The notes: a model not told the origin generated them from the letters alone. A stretch of DNA of 64,000 nt from Microbacterium mangrovi (GCF_000802305.1 NZ_JTDK01000015.1:95198-159197), one strand, 5' to 3'. Positions 40,630 through 50,014 are shown, counted from the stretch's first letter. Numbers and translations: made by a program.

Positions 40630-40706
40630 GCTCCGATCGTGGAGCGCAACCGCCAAGACTGGACTGAGAATGACGCGTCCACCGGGTCTTCATAGCAATC
40701 GCATCA

Positions 40707-40721
40707 CCTAATCCGATTAGG
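40707..40721. promoter_or_regulatory. Palindromic operator-like site CCTAATCCGATTAGG
   Basis: A perfect 15-bp inverted repeat (CCTAATC-C-GATTAGG), A/T-rich for its surroundings, between the divergent ferric-reductase-like (40629) and ATP-grasp (40803) genes. It may be bound by a regulator of either unit. Confidence 0.5.
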
Positions 40722-40802
40722 AAATCAATCGCGCGCGGACTGACGCGCACCGTCCTCTTGTGGCAGGATTGCGGCACCTGAGTCAGGAAACGGGGTTTCA
40801 CA

Positions 40803-42533
40803 ATGGCGCGAAAGTCTTCAGTCCGTTCGACGGACGCCGTGGCCGAGGACGTCTCCGGCGGCTCCGCCGCACTGGCCGACGCCGCGACGGCATCCGTCGC
40901 TCCGACCGAGCCCGCGACCCAACCGGCCGCACGCCCGGCGAGGTCGGCGGCGGCCAAGCCGGCCGCGACCAAACGGGTCCCGGTCAAGCCGGTGGTCAAA
41001 CCCGTCGCGAAGACCGTCGCGAAACCCGCACCCCGCCGGCGCACCGCCAACGCGCGCCGGGCCAAGACCACGGGTGAGCAGCACGCGCTGCACAACATGT
41101 CGGAGATCCGGCACTACTTCCGCACCAGCGAGCAGCCCGTGTTCTTCGTCGGGGCCACCGCGTTCAACCTGCTGGGTCTGGACCGCTGGGTGCGCGGATT
41201 CTCGTACATCGTCTACTACGACGCATGGGAGCGGTCGCACCCGCGCGTGTTCAGCCCGATCGACAAGCCGTACATCGAGTTCGAGTCCGGCGAGGAGATC
41301 AACAACTGGCTGCTTCGCAATCCGGAGGTGCGTGCGCACATCGCGCGGCGCACGCCGTCGGGCACGCGCCCGCAGATCGCGATGGTGTTCTTCGACGCCG
41401 AGACCGAGGAGATCTGCGCCGAGCTCGGCTACGACCTCATCCTGCCGTCGGCGGAGCTGCGGGAGCGCCTCGACTCCAAGATCGTCACCACGCAGCTGGG
41501 AGACTCGGTCGGCGCGCCGAGCGTGCCCAACGTGCTCACGACGGTGCAGAGCTGGGCGGACGTCGTCGCGGTCGCGAAGAAGGCGAAGCTGGGCACCGAC
41601 CTGGTGCTGCAGACCGCGTACGGCGACTCCGGCAAGACGACGTTCTTCGTGACCAGCGAAGAGGAGTTCGCCAAGATCGCCGGCGAGGTCACCGGCGTCG
41701 AGATCAAGATCATGAAGCGGATCAACAACCGCCCGATCGCCGTCGAGGCCGTGCTCACCCGCCACGGCACCGTGGTCGGACCCTGCATGACCGAGATCAC
41801 CGGACACAAGGCGCTGACCCCGTACCGCGGCGGCTGGGCCGGCAACGAGATGTTCCCGGAGGTGCTCGACGACGACACGCGCAAGCGGGCCACCGACCTC
41901 GTCGTGCGGCTCGGCGGCGCCCTCGGCAAAGAGGGATACCGGGGGTTCTTCGAGGTCGACGTGCTCGTCGACACCGACACCGGCGAGGTGTACCTGGGCG
42001 AGCTGAACCCGCGCATCTCCGGGGCGTCCGCCACGACCAACGTGACCGCCGGCGCGTACGCCGACGTTCCGCTGTTCGTCTTCCACCTGCTCGAGTACGC
42101 CGGCGTGGACTTCGAGCTCGACGTCGCCGAGATCAACGCGCGCTGGGAAGAACTGGCCAGCGAAGACGAGTGGTCGACGATGGTCATCAAGCACACCGAC
42201 CCCACCGTGGAGCTGATCAACGCCGCCCCGCCCACCGGCCGATACGTCATCAACCACGACGGCGCGCTGGTGTTCTCGAACGCCGAATCGGACTGGCACC
42301 AGATCAACAACGAGGGCGAGGCGTTCTTCCTGCGGGTCTACGGACCGGGCGATTATCGCTGGAAGGGCGCCGACCTCGGTATCCTTGTCACCAAGGGGCG
42401 TCTGCAGACACCGGGCAACAAGCTCACGATCCGCGCGATGCACTTCATCGATTCCATCCGCGGCATGTATGCGGCAACGCCCCTGGAGAGCCGCGCCGCC
42501 GAACCCCGGACATCGGCGGCCAAGGGCTCCTGA
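40803..42533 (+). CDS. ATP-grasp (biotin carboxylase-like) ligase with basic N-terminal tail
   Basis: A 576-residue protein. The first 90 residues are Ala/Pro/Lys/Arg-rich (PVKPVVKPVAKTVAKPAPRR), like histone-type tails. The rest is an ATP-grasp fold with nucleotide-contacting DLVLQTAYGDSGKTTFFV, the metal-binding GEVYLGELNPRISGAS and ITGHKALTPYRGGWAGNE. Such proteins catalyse ATP-dependent carboxylate-amine/thiol ligation. No biotin carboxyl carrier partner is present, so a small-molecule or peptide ligase is more likely than a carboxylase (inference). The gene sits 20 bases before a serine hydrolase, suggesting joint action. Confidence 0.88.
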   Translation: MARKSSVRSTDAVAEDVSGGSAALADAATASVAPTEPATQPAARPARSAAAKPAATKRVPVKPVVKPVAKTVAKPAPRRRTANARRAKTTGEQHALHNMSEIRHYFRTSEQPVFFVGATAFNLLGLDRWVRGFSYIVYYDAWERSHPRVFSPIDKPYIEFESGEEINNWLLRNPEVRAHIARRTPSGTRPQIAMVFFDAETEEICAELGYDLILPSAELRERLDSKIVTTQLGDSVGAPSVPNVLTTVQSWADVVAVAKKAKLGTDLVLQTAYGDSGKTTFFVTSEEEFAKIAGEVTGVEIKIMKRINNRPIAVEAVLTRHGTVVGPCMTEITGHKALTPYRGGWAGNEMFPEVLDDDTRKRATDLVVRLGGALGKEGYRGFFEVDVLVDTDTGEVYLGELNPRISGASATTNVTAGAYADVPLFVFHLLEYAGVDFELDVAEINARWEELASEDEWSTMVIKHTDPTVELINAAPPTGRYVINHDGALVFSNAESDWHQINNEGEAFFLRVYGPGDYRWKGADLGILVTKGRLQTPGNKLTIRAMHFIDSIRGMYAATPLESRAAEPRTSAAKGS

Positions 42534-42553
42534 CCCGAGACGACGGCGCGCCG

Positions 42554-43783
42554 ATGGGTGCGCGAACAGCAGCAGAGATGTATACGACGAGTGAGTTCGA
42601 TGTGATCGGCGGCAAGGCTTCGAGGCCCAGCGGGCCGCCCCTGGACCAGTGGCAGACGGCGGGATACCTCGCCTGGTCGATGCAGAACATCGCCAGCTTC
42701 CTGCCCGTGCACCCCATCGCGCGCGGTGCGCGCACCACCGCGTTCGCGCGGACGCCGCAAGACCTGTCGGCGCTCGCCGTGCCGCATCCGTGGGGCGGTG
42801 AGACGCGCACGTTCGCCGAGGTGATGGCGGCGACCGACACCGACGGGTACGTCGTCACGAAAGACGGGGCGATCGTCGAGGAGTCCTACAGCGAGCCGTT
42901 CGCGCCGCAGAACGTGCACCTTCTGATGTCGGTCTCGAAGTCGCTCACCACGGCCACCGCCGGCATCCTCGAGGGCACGGGCGAGCTCGATCCGTCCTTC
43001 CACGTCGCCCACTACGTGCCGGCCCTGGCCGGCTCGGGGTACGTGGGCGCCACCGTGCAAGACCTGATGGACATGCGCACCGGCATCCACTTCTCCGAGG
43101 ACTACCTCGACGACGCGGCAGAGGTCCGGCTGCTCGAAGAGGCGATCGACTGGGCGCCCCGCCGCCACGAAGGGGTGCCGCTGACGCTCCTCGGCTTCCT
43201 CGCGACGCTGCGCGCCGACGGCCCGCACGGCGGCCGGTTCGACTACAAGTCGTGCGAGACGGATGCCCTCGGGTTCGTGCTCGAAGGGGCCACCGGCATC
43301 AACGCGGCCGACGTCATGGCCACCCGGCTCTGGCAGCCGATGGGTGCGGAGTTCGACGCCCACGTCGGCGTCGACCGGGTCGGCGCGCCGATGCTGGACG
43401 GCGGTGTGTCGGCATCCCTGCGCGACCTCGCCCGGTTCGGATCGCTCTTCCTGCGTGACGGGTACGCCCTCGACGGCGTGCCGGTGCTGCCGAGCTGGTG
43501 GGTCGCCGACACCGCCATCGGAGCGTGGGACTCGCGGGCCGCCTTCGCGAACGCGCCGGAGCCGACGCTCATGGACGGCGGCATGTACCGCAACGGGTTC
43601 TGGTTCCCGCGGGCGGGGTCGGACGTCTTCCTCGCGCTCGGCATCCACGGGCAGATGATCTACATCAACCGTGCGGCCCGGGTGGTCGCGGCGAAGGTGT
43701 CGACCTGGCCGTCCCCGCAGGACGGCGAGAAGCTGCTGTCGACGATCGCGGCGTTCGACGCGGCCGCGTTCGCGCTGAGCTGA
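42554..43783 (+). CDS. Serine hydrolase, class C beta-lactamase/6-aminohexanoate-dimer-hydrolase-like
   Basis: A 409-residue penicillin-binding-fold hydrolase with SxxK motif S-V-S-K (Ser126, Lys129), Tyr motif YKS (Tyr231) in DYKSCETDALGFVLEG, and a late GIHGQMIYINRAARVVAAKVS segment. Absence of a signal peptide argues for a cytosolic amide or ester hydrolase (NylB/esterase-like) rather than a secreted beta-lactamase. Alternative start ATG 42578. It follows the ATP-grasp gene closely, so one may make and the other cleave or transfer the same amide bond. Confidence 0.88.
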   Translation: MGARTAAEMYTTSEFDVIGGKASRPSGPPLDQWQTAGYLAWSMQNIASFLPVHPIARGARTTAFARTPQDLSALAVPHPWGGETRTFAEVMAATDTDGYVVTKDGAIVEESYSEPFAPQNVHLLMSVSKSLTTATAGILEGTGELDPSFHVAHYVPALAGSGYVGATVQDLMDMRTGIHFSEDYLDDAAEVRLLEEAIDWAPRRHEGVPLTLLGFLATLRADGPHGGRFDYKSCETDALGFVLEGATGINAADVMATRLWQPMGAEFDAHVGVDRVGAPMLDGGVSASLRDLARFGSLFLRDGYALDGVPVLPSWWVADTAIGAWDSRAAFANAPEPTLMDGGMYRNGFWFPRAGSDVFLALGIHGQMIYINRAARVVAAKVSTWPSPQDGEKLLSTIAAFDAAAFALS

Positions 43784-43790
43784 CCGGCCG

Positions 43791-44864
43791 TCAGAGGTCG
43801 GCGCCCGTGAGCGGCGCCCGGTCGCGCGCAGCGGTTGCCACCGACGACGTCGACGAGGGATGCTCGCACGGGATGAGCAGCTGGATCGGCTCCTCCTCCG
43901 AGCCCTGCAGGCGCGCGATGAGCGCCTCGGCGGAGCGGCGGCCGAGCTCCTCGGCGGGCTGCGGATAGGTGGTGATCGGCGGATCGCACAGGGCGCCGAG
44001 GCGCTCCGGTGCGGAGATCGTGATGATCGACAGGTCGCGCGGCACCTGCACCCCGCGGCGGCGCAGCGTGTTGACGAGGCCGAAGTTGGCGTCGTTGTGC
44101 AGGCTGATGACGGCGGTGGTGTCCGGGGCGTGCTGCACGAGCAGATCGGCGAACGCAGACCCGGCCGCAGGCCCGCGCGGGAGCCGGGCGACGTAGGCGC
44201 CGAGTCCTCGGGCGGCGGTCTCCGCGACGAAGGACTGCTCGGTGCGGGCCGCGGGCGCATAGCCGGCCAGGGGAGTGTCGGTGTTGTCCTCGACGACGAG
44301 GGCGAGGTCCTGGTGCCCGAGGCGCGCGAGCTGCCCCACCGCCTGGGTGGTCGTGGTCTCGAAGTCGACGTCGACGAAGTCGATCCCGGTGGTGTCGCGC
44401 GTGCGCCCCATCAGCACGAACGGCGCATCGGCATCCCGCAGCATGGCGACCCGCTCGTCTTCGAGTTTGACCTCCATGAGCAGCGCGCCGTCGGCGATCC
44501 CGGACTTCACGAGGGAGGTGACCTCCGACGCCGCATCGTCGCCGTGGGTCGGCCAGAGGATGAGCCGATAGCCGAGGCGCGCCGACGCCGCGGCAGCCGC
44601 CGTGACGAACTCGCTCAGGTGGTGCTCGCTGAGCGGATACATGAGGGCGATCACGTGTGAGTGGCGGCTCGCGAGGGTGCGGGCGGCGGCGTTGCGCCGG
44701 TAACCGAGCTCGTCGATGGCCTGGAGGATGCGGGCGCGCGTCTCGGGGCTGACCGGCTTCGTGTCGTTGACGACGAACGACACGGTCGAGATCGACACGT
44801 TCGCCCGATCCGCCACCTGCTGCATCGTCACCACGGGCCGTGACCGAATCCTTCGTCCATGCAT
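43791..44864 (-). CDS. LacI family transcriptional repressor
   Basis: A 357-residue LacI protein: N-terminal HTH TMQQVADRANVSISTVSFVVND with hinge GYRRNAAARTLASRHS, then a periplasmic-binding-like effector domain ending AEALIARLQG. Divergent from a sugar ABC operon. Two perfect GTCAAGCGCTTGAC operators lie between. ATG 44864 chosen; GTG or ATG codons slightly downstream (before MQQVAD) are possible. The inducing sugar is unknown but is presumably the transporter substrate or its product. Confidence 0.92.
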   Translation of the reverse strand: MHGRRIRSRPVVTMQQVADRANVSISTVSFVVNDTKPVSPETRARILQAIDELGYRRNAAARTLASRHSHVIALMYPLSEHHLSEFVTAAAAASARLGYRLILWPTHGDDAASEVTSLVKSGIADGALLMEVKLEDERVAMLRDADAPFVLMGRTRDTTGIDFVDVDFETTTTQAVGQLARLGHQDLALVVEDNTDTPLAGYAPAARTEQSFVAETAARGLGAYVARLPRGPAAGSAFADLLVQHAPDTTAVISLHNDANFGLVNTLRRRGVQVPRDLSIITISAPERLGALCDPPITTYPQPAEELGRRSAEALIARLQGSEEEPIQLLIPCEHPSSTSSVATAARDRAPLTGADL

Positions 44865-44891
44865 CCAGTATCCCGCTTCCGGAAACTTGTG

Positions 44892-44962
44892 GTCAAGCGC
44901 TTGACTTCCGTTTCGACGAGGGTGCAGAATCCTGATCAAGCCGTTGAGGTCAAGCGCTTGAC
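44892..44962 (+). promoter_or_regulatory. Twin LacI operators and promoter of sugar ABC operon
   Basis: GTCAAGCGCTTGAC occurs at 44892-44905 and again at 44949-44962 (57 bp between centres), a typical LacI-family palindrome with central CG. The first overlaps a -35 TTGACT (44901-44906); CAGAAT (44925-44930) fits as -10 at 18 bp. The second would block the start region, allowing looping repression. Confidence 0.8.
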
Positions 44963-45006
44963 CAGATCTCGCGGCACGGCTTTCACCTCAGCAAAGGAGC
45001 TCATCC

Positions 45007-46239
45007 GTGAACACGCAACGCCTCGTCGCAGCCCTCGCCGGCGCGACGATCCTCTCCCTCGGCCTCGCCGCCTGCTCCAGCAGCGCCGGCGGCAGCGGCG
45101 GCAGCGGGGCGGGCAGCAAGGCCCTGACCGTCGAGGACTACTACCAGGGCAACGCCACGGGCTACGACGCGATCTACGCGGAATGCGCCAAGCAGGTCGG
45201 CGTCACGGTGAAGGCCAGCCACGTCGCCGGCGCCGGGCTCGTCTCCAAGGTCCTCCAGCAGGCATCCTCCAAGACCCTCCCCGACGTCCTCATGCTGGAC
45301 AACCCCGACGTGCAGCAGATCGCCGCCACCGGGGCGCTGTCGCCGCTGTCGGCGTACGGCCTGGACGGCAAGGGCTCGGTGCCGGCCGTCGTCGCGGCCG
45401 GGTCGTCGAAGGGCACGCTGTACGGGCTCGCACCGGTCGTCAACTCCATCGCGCTCTACTACAACGTCGACCAGCTGAAGGCCGCGGGCATCACGCCGCC
45501 GAAGACGTGGGACGAACTCCGCGCGGCCGCGAAGAAGCTCACCGACAAGAGCAAGGGCCGGTACGGCTTCGCGATGAGCAACATCAACACCTACGAGGGC
45601 ACGTGGCAGTTCCTGCCGTTCTTCTGGACCGCGGGCGGCGACGAGAAGAACATCGACACCCCGGAGGCGGCGAAGGCCCTGCAGCTCGTGAACGATCTGC
45701 AAAACGACGGATCGATGTCCAAGAGCTCCATCACCTGGGCGCAGTCCGACGTCAACAACCAGTTCATCGCCGGCAAGGCCGCGATGATGATCAACGGCCC
45801 GTGGCAGCTGCCCGCACTGAACGCGGCCAAGGGCCTGCACTTCGCGAGCGTGCCGATCCCCACCCCTGATTCGTCGACGTCGATCGTCTCGCCCCTCGGC
45901 GGCGAGACCTACACCGTGCCGAACACCGGCGACAAGGCGAAGATGGCGCTGGCGGGCAAGTTCGTGGGATGCCTGAACTCCGCCGCCATGCAGCCCAAGG
46001 TCGCCGCCGCATCCGGCAACGTGCCCTCCAACGAGGTCGTCGCCGCCGCGTGGGCGAAGACGCACCCGCAGGTGGCATCCGTCATCGACACCGTCAAGAC
46101 CGCCCGCGCCCGCACCGCCGAGCTCGGCGAGAAGTGGCCGACCGCGGCGACGGCGATCTACACCGCCGTGCAGCTGGCCCTCACCGGGAAGGCGACTCCG
46201 GCCGACGCGCTGCAGCAGGCGCAGGCGCAGAACAAGTGA
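45007..46239 (+). CDS. ABC sugar-binding lipoprotein (solute-binding family 1)
   Basis: A 410-residue extracytoplasmic solute-binding protein with lipobox LAAC (Cys at about residue 22) after a hydrophobic signal, then a Ser/Gly linker. The mature protein shows the SBP family 1 pattern (SIALYYNVDQLKAAGITPPK, KAAMMINGPWQLP). GTG start with GGAG at 8 bases. First gene of an operon with two permeases and two sugar-modifying enzymes under LacI control. Ligand probably an oligo- or disaccharide (inference). Confidence 0.93.
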   Translation: MNTQRLVAALAGATILSLGLAACSSSAGGSGGSGAGSKALTVEDYYQGNATGYDAIYAECAKQVGVTVKASHVAGAGLVSKVLQQASSKTLPDVLMLDNPDVQQIAATGALSPLSAYGLDGKGSVPAVVAAGSSKGTLYGLAPVVNSIALYYNVDQLKAAGITPPKTWDELRAAAKKLTDKSKGRYGFAMSNINTYEGTWQFLPFFWTAGGDEKNIDTPEAAKALQLVNDLQNDGSMSKSSITWAQSDVNNQFIAGKAAMMINGPWQLPALNAAKGLHFASVPIPTPDSSTSIVSPLGGETYTVPNTGDKAKMALAGKFVGCLNSAAMQPKVAAASGNVPSNEVVAAAWAKTHPQVASVIDTVKTARARTAELGEKWPTAATAIYTAVQLALTGKATPADALQQAQAQNK

Positions 46240-46246
46240 CCGTCTG

Positions 46247-47209
46247 ATGTCGACCGTGAACGCCACGATCGCCGCCGAGGCGATCGACGACCGCCTCGTC
46301 TCCCCACCGCCGGTACCGCGGCGCCGGCGGCGGGGATGGGGCGCCTCGCTCGCCCGCTGGATGTTCGTCATCCCGGCGATCCTCTTCGTGCTGATCTTCT
46401 TCGGCTACCCCGTCGTCAAGAACGTGACGATGTCGCTGCAGAACTACACGACGGCCACCTTCTACACCGGCGAAGCGCCCTGGGTGGGATTCGCGAACTA
46501 CGTCTCGGTGGTCACGAACTCGCTGTTCAGCACGACCGTCGTCAACACGGCGCTGTTCACGATCGGCTCGATCGCCCTGCAGTTCGTGATCGGCCTCGCG
46601 CTCGCGCTGTTCTTCACGCGGCAGTTCCCGCTCGGCGGATTCCTGCGGTCGATGCTGCTGCTGCCGTGGCTGCTGCCGCTCATCGCCTCGAGCGCGGTCT
46701 GGAAGTGGATCCTCGACCAGGACAGCGGCGCCCTCAACCAGTTCCTGGGGCTGTTCGGCATCCAGCCCGTGCCGTGGCTGGTGAGTCCGAGCCTCGCCCT
46801 CGTCGCCGTCATCGGCGTGAACATCTGGCTGGGAATCCCGTTCAACACCACCATCCTCTACAGCGGCCTGCAGGCCGTGCCGGAGGAGCTGTACGAGGCG
46901 GCATCCCTCGACGGCGCCGTCGGGTGGCGGGCGTTCTGGCACATCACGTGGCCCAGCATCCGCTCGGTCGTCAGCGTGGTGATCGTCCTCGGGGTCGTCT
47001 ACACGCTCAAAGCGGTCGACATCATCCTCGGCCTGACCGGCGGCGGCCCGGCCAACTCGACCCAGACCCTGGCCACCTGGGCCTACCAGAAGTCGTTCGT
47101 GGAGTTCGCGTTCGGGCAGGGCGCGGCGATCAGCAACGTGCTGATCGTCGTCTCGCTCGTGTTCGCGTTCGTCTATCTGTATCTGTCACGCAAGGAGGTC
47201 GACGAATGA
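46247..47209 (+). CDS. ABC sugar permease, MalF/UgpA-type
   Basis: A 320-residue permease with six TM segments and the EAA loop EAASLDGAVGWRAFWHITWP (about residues 219-238), which contacts the ATPase. A basic cytosolic N terminus (PRRRRRGWG) precedes TM1. The stop overlaps the start of the next permease (ATGA). No ATPase gene is in the operon, so a shared MsiK-type ATPase must serve it (family knowledge plus inference). Confidence 0.94.
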   Translation: MSTVNATIAAEAIDDRLVSPPPVPRRRRRGWGASLARWMFVIPAILFVLIFFGYPVVKNVTMSLQNYTTATFYTGEAPWVGFANYVSVVTNSLFSTTVVNTALFTIGSIALQFVIGLALALFFTRQFPLGGFLRSMLLLPWLLPLIASSAVWKWILDQDSGALNQFLGLFGIQPVPWLVSPSLALVAVIGVNIWLGIPFNTTILYSGLQAVPEELYEAASLDGAVGWRAFWHITWPSIRSVVSVVIVLGVVYTLKAVDIILGLTGGGPANSTQTLATWAYQKSFVEFAFGQGAAISNVLIVVSLVFAFVYLYLSRKEVDE

Positions 47210-48066
47210 GCGCGACGCAGGCGGTCGTCATCCCGCGCGGAGCGAAGGCGGCCAGACGCGCGCACGCTCGCCGCTGGCCCATGACGGTGCTCGGCATCCT
47301 GTTCCTGGTGGTCATGATCTTCCCCGTCTACTGGATGGTCAACAGCAGCCTCCAGGCGAACTCGGGAGCGGCGACGACGACGTGGCTGCCACTGCATCCG
47401 ACGTTCGCCGGGTACGCCACCGCGATCCAGGAGCAGGGTCAGAACTTCGTCACCAGCATCATCGTGTCCGTCGGCACCGTCGTGCTCACCATCGCGATCG
47501 CGACCCCCGCCGCCTACGGCCTCGCCCGGTTCCGGATGCGGGGGATGACGGTGTTCGTGTTCGCACTGCTGATCACCCAGATGATCCCGTCGATCGTGAT
47601 CGCGAACGCACTGTACGCCCTCTTCAACAACGTCGGTCTGCTGAACTCGTACGTCGGCCTCATCCTCGCCGACAGCGCGGCGCAGATCCCGTTCGCGATC
47701 ATCCTCATCCGGGCGTTCATGTCGTCGATCCCGCCCAGCCTCGTCGAGGCCGCGCTCGTCGACGGCGCGAACAACTTCCGCGCGTTCATCTCGATCGTGG
47801 TGCCCATCAGCAAGAATGCGATCGTGACGGCCGCCCTGTTCACGTTCCTCGGCGCCTGGGGCGACTTCCTGTTCGCGCTGACCCTCACGAGCACTCCCGA
47901 AGTCCGGCCGATCACCCTCGGCATCTACAACTACATCTCGGCGAACGTGCAGAGCTGGGGGCCGGTCATGGCGACCGCCGTGCTGGCCTCCCTGCCCGCC
48001 GCGGCACTGCTCATCTTCGCCCAGCGCTACATCGCCGCCGGAGCCCTCGGCGGCGCCGTCAAATGA
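47206..48066 (+). CDS. ABC sugar permease, MalG/UgpE-type
   Basis: A 286-residue permease with six TM segments and the EAA-type motif VEAALVDGANNFRAFISIVVP (Val replaces Ala at one consensus position). It pairs with the MalF-type permease, whose stop it overlaps by four bases. It forms the second half of the import channel. Followed 17 bases later by thuA. Confidence 0.94.
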   Translation: MSATQAVVIPRGAKAARRAHARRWPMTVLGILFLVVMIFPVYWMVNSSLQANSGAATTTWLPLHPTFAGYATAIQEQGQNFVTSIIVSVGTVVLTIAIATPAAYGLARFRMRGMTVFVFALLITQMIPSIVIANALYALFNNVGLLNSYVGLILADSAAQIPFAIILIRAFMSSIPPSLVEAALVDGANNFRAFISIVVPISKNAIVTAALFTFLGAWGDFLFALTLTSTPEVRPITLGIYNYISANVQSWGPVMATAVLASLPAAALLIFAQRYIAAGALGGAVK

Positions 48067-48083
48067 CCTACGAAGGAGAACAA

Positions 48084-48878
48084 ATGAACCCCACGGCCGA
48101 GAACCCGCTGCGCGTCGTCGTCTGGGGCGAGAACCGCCACGAGCAGGTCGAGCCGCACGTCGCCGCGATCTACCCGGACGGGATGCACGCCGCGATCAAG
48201 TCGGGAATCGAGGAGCACCTCGGCGACCGCGTGAGGGTGACCACGGCGCTGCTCGACGACCCGGACCACGGCCTCAGCGAGGAGCGCCTCGCCCAGACCG
48301 ACGTGCTGACCTGGTGGGGGCACGCCGCCCACGCCGAGGTGTCCGACGAGGTGGTCGAGCGCGTGCACCGCCACGTGCTCGACGGCATGGGGCTCGTGGT
48401 GCTGCACTCCGGACACTGGTCGAAGATCTTCGTGAAGCTGATGGGCACGTCCTGCACGCTGCGCTGGCGCAGCGAGAACGACCGGGAACTCGTGTGGACG
48501 ATCGACCCGACGCACCCCATCGCGCAGGGCGTGCCGCACCCGATCGAGATCCCGCAGCAGGAGATGTACGGCGAGCAGTTCGACATCCCGAGGCCGGACG
48601 AGATCGTCTTCCTCAGCACCTTCTCCGGCGGCGAGGTGTTCCGCAGCGGCATCACCTACCGTCGCGGCAACGGCAAGATCTTCTACTTCAGCCCGGGCGA
48701 CCAGGACTACCCCGTCTACCACCATCGCGACGTGCGGCGCGTGATCGCCAACGGAGTCCTGTGGGCGGCATCCGACCGTCCCGCCCGCGAGACGCCGGTG
48801 CTGCTGCGGTACGAAAGCGGCGACTTCTTCACCGGGCACGGCTACCAGGGTGCGATGCACAACCGGGACGACGCATGA
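48084..48878 (+). CDS. thuA: ThuA domain protein (trehalose utilisation type)
   Basis: A 264-residue ThuA-family protein (glutamine-amidotransferase-like fold): VVVWGENRHEQ start, TWWGHAAHAEV, GMGLVVLHSGHWSKIF, and GNGKIFYFSPGDQDYPVYHH. In rhizobia ThuA and the Gfo/Idh protein ThuB act together on trehalose-type disaccharides through 3-keto intermediates. The next gene here is a Gfo/Idh protein, overlapping by 4 bases, so the same chemistry is likely. Ribosome binding site GAAGGAG. Confidence 0.88.
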   Translation: MNPTAENPLRVVVWGENRHEQVEPHVAAIYPDGMHAAIKSGIEEHLGDRVRVTTALLDDPDHGLSEERLAQTDVLTWWGHAAHAEVSDEVVERVHRHVLDGMGLVVLHSGHWSKIFVKLMGTSCTLRWRSENDRELVWTIDPTHPIAQGVPHPIEIPQQEMYGEQFDIPRPDEIVFLSTFSGGEVFRSGITYRRGNGKIFYFSPGDQDYPVYHHRDVRRVIANGVLWAASDRPARETPVLLRYESGDFFTGHGYQGAMHNRDDA

Positions 48879-49990
48879 CCCCGGCGTTCGCGACGATCCC
48901 CGGCACCGCGCCGCTCCGGCTGGTCGTCGTCGGCGCCGGGGTGATGGGACGCCACTGGATGCGGATCGTGTCCGAAACACCCGCGGCGCAGCTGGTGGGC
49001 GTCGTCGACCTCGACACCGAGGCCGCCGCGCAGGCCGCTGCGGCATCCGGCGCGGACGTCATCTCCGGGGCATCCCTCACCGCCGTCGCGGCCGAGACGG
49101 GGGCGGATGCCGTGATCGACGTGACCGCGCCGCAGGCGCACCGGGCGGTGAACGTCGAGGCGCTGCGGGCCGGCCTGCCGGTGCTGTGCGAGAAGCCGAT
49201 CGCGCCGACGGTGGCCGAGACGATGGCGCTCGTCGCGGCCGCCGAGCTGACCGGTCAGCTGCTGATGACCAGCCAGTCACGGCGGTACTACCCGGCCCTC
49301 GCGCGGCTGAAGGGCATGGCCGCGACACTGGGCGACATCGGGATCGTCACGACCGAGTTCTTCAAGGCGCCGCACTTCGGCGGATTCCGCGACGAGATGG
49401 ACGATCCGCTCCTCGTGGACATGGCCATCCACGCCTTCGACGTGGCGCGTTACCTCCTGGGCGCCGAGGCGACATCGGTCGACTGCCGGTCGTTCAACCC
49501 GTCGTGGAGCTGGTACCGGGGGGATGCCGCGGCATCCGCCGACTTCGCATTCGACGGTGGTGCGCGCTACGTCTACACCGGCAGCTGGTGCAGCCCCGGG
49601 CTCGAGACGTCGTGGAACGGCACGTGGCGGATCAGCGGCGAGAACGGGACCGCCGCGTGGGACGGCGAGGGAGAGCCGGTGTCCGATCCGGCGGTCGTCC
49701 CGGCGGACGGCCCGGTGACCGCGCGCTCGGAGATCGCCGGGGCGCTCGACGAGTTCGTCCGGGCGCTGCGCACCGGCGGCATCCCCTCGGGCGAGGTCCA
49801 CTCCAACATCCACACCATCGCGATGGTGGAGGGGGCCGTGCGCTCCGCCCGCACCGGCCATCGGGTCGCGCTCGACGGCGTGCTCGAGAACGCCTACACC
49901 GCCGCGCTCGCCGATGAGAGGGATGCCGATCTGCGCGGTGTGCTGGCCTCGTGGGGATCGGCCGGCGACGCGGTCGCGAGGCTGCGCTGA
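48875..49990 (+). CDS. Gfo/Idh/MocA family oxidoreductase
   Basis: A 371-residue NAD(P)-dependent sugar oxidoreductase with Rossmann motif VVVGAGVMGRHWMRIV (about residues 17-32), the LCEKPIAPTVAET motif with catalytic-site Lys, and the C-terminal alpha/beta domain (LVDMAIHAFDVARYLLG with conserved His). It overlaps thuA as ATGA and is the last gene of the sugar operon, so it probably oxidises the imported sugar (ThuB-like role). A hairpin follows 25 bases after the stop. Confidence 0.92.
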   Translation: MTPAFATIPGTAPLRLVVVGAGVMGRHWMRIVSETPAAQLVGVVDLDTEAAAQAAAASGADVISGASLTAVAAETGADAVIDVTAPQAHRAVNVEALRAGLPVLCEKPIAPTVAETMALVAAAELTGQLLMTSQSRRYYPALARLKGMAATLGDIGIVTTEFFKAPHFGGFRDEMDDPLLVDMAIHAFDVARYLLGAEATSVDCRSFNPSWSWYRGDAAASADFAFDGGARYVYTGSWCSPGLETSWNGTWRISGENGTAAWDGEGEPVSDPAVVPADGPVTARSEIAGALDEFVRALRTGGIPSGEVHSNIHTIAMVEGAVRSARTGHRVALDGVLENAYTAALADERDADLRGVLASWGSAGDAVARLR

Positions 49991-50014
49991 GATTCACCGA
50001 CGGCTTCTGGGCTG

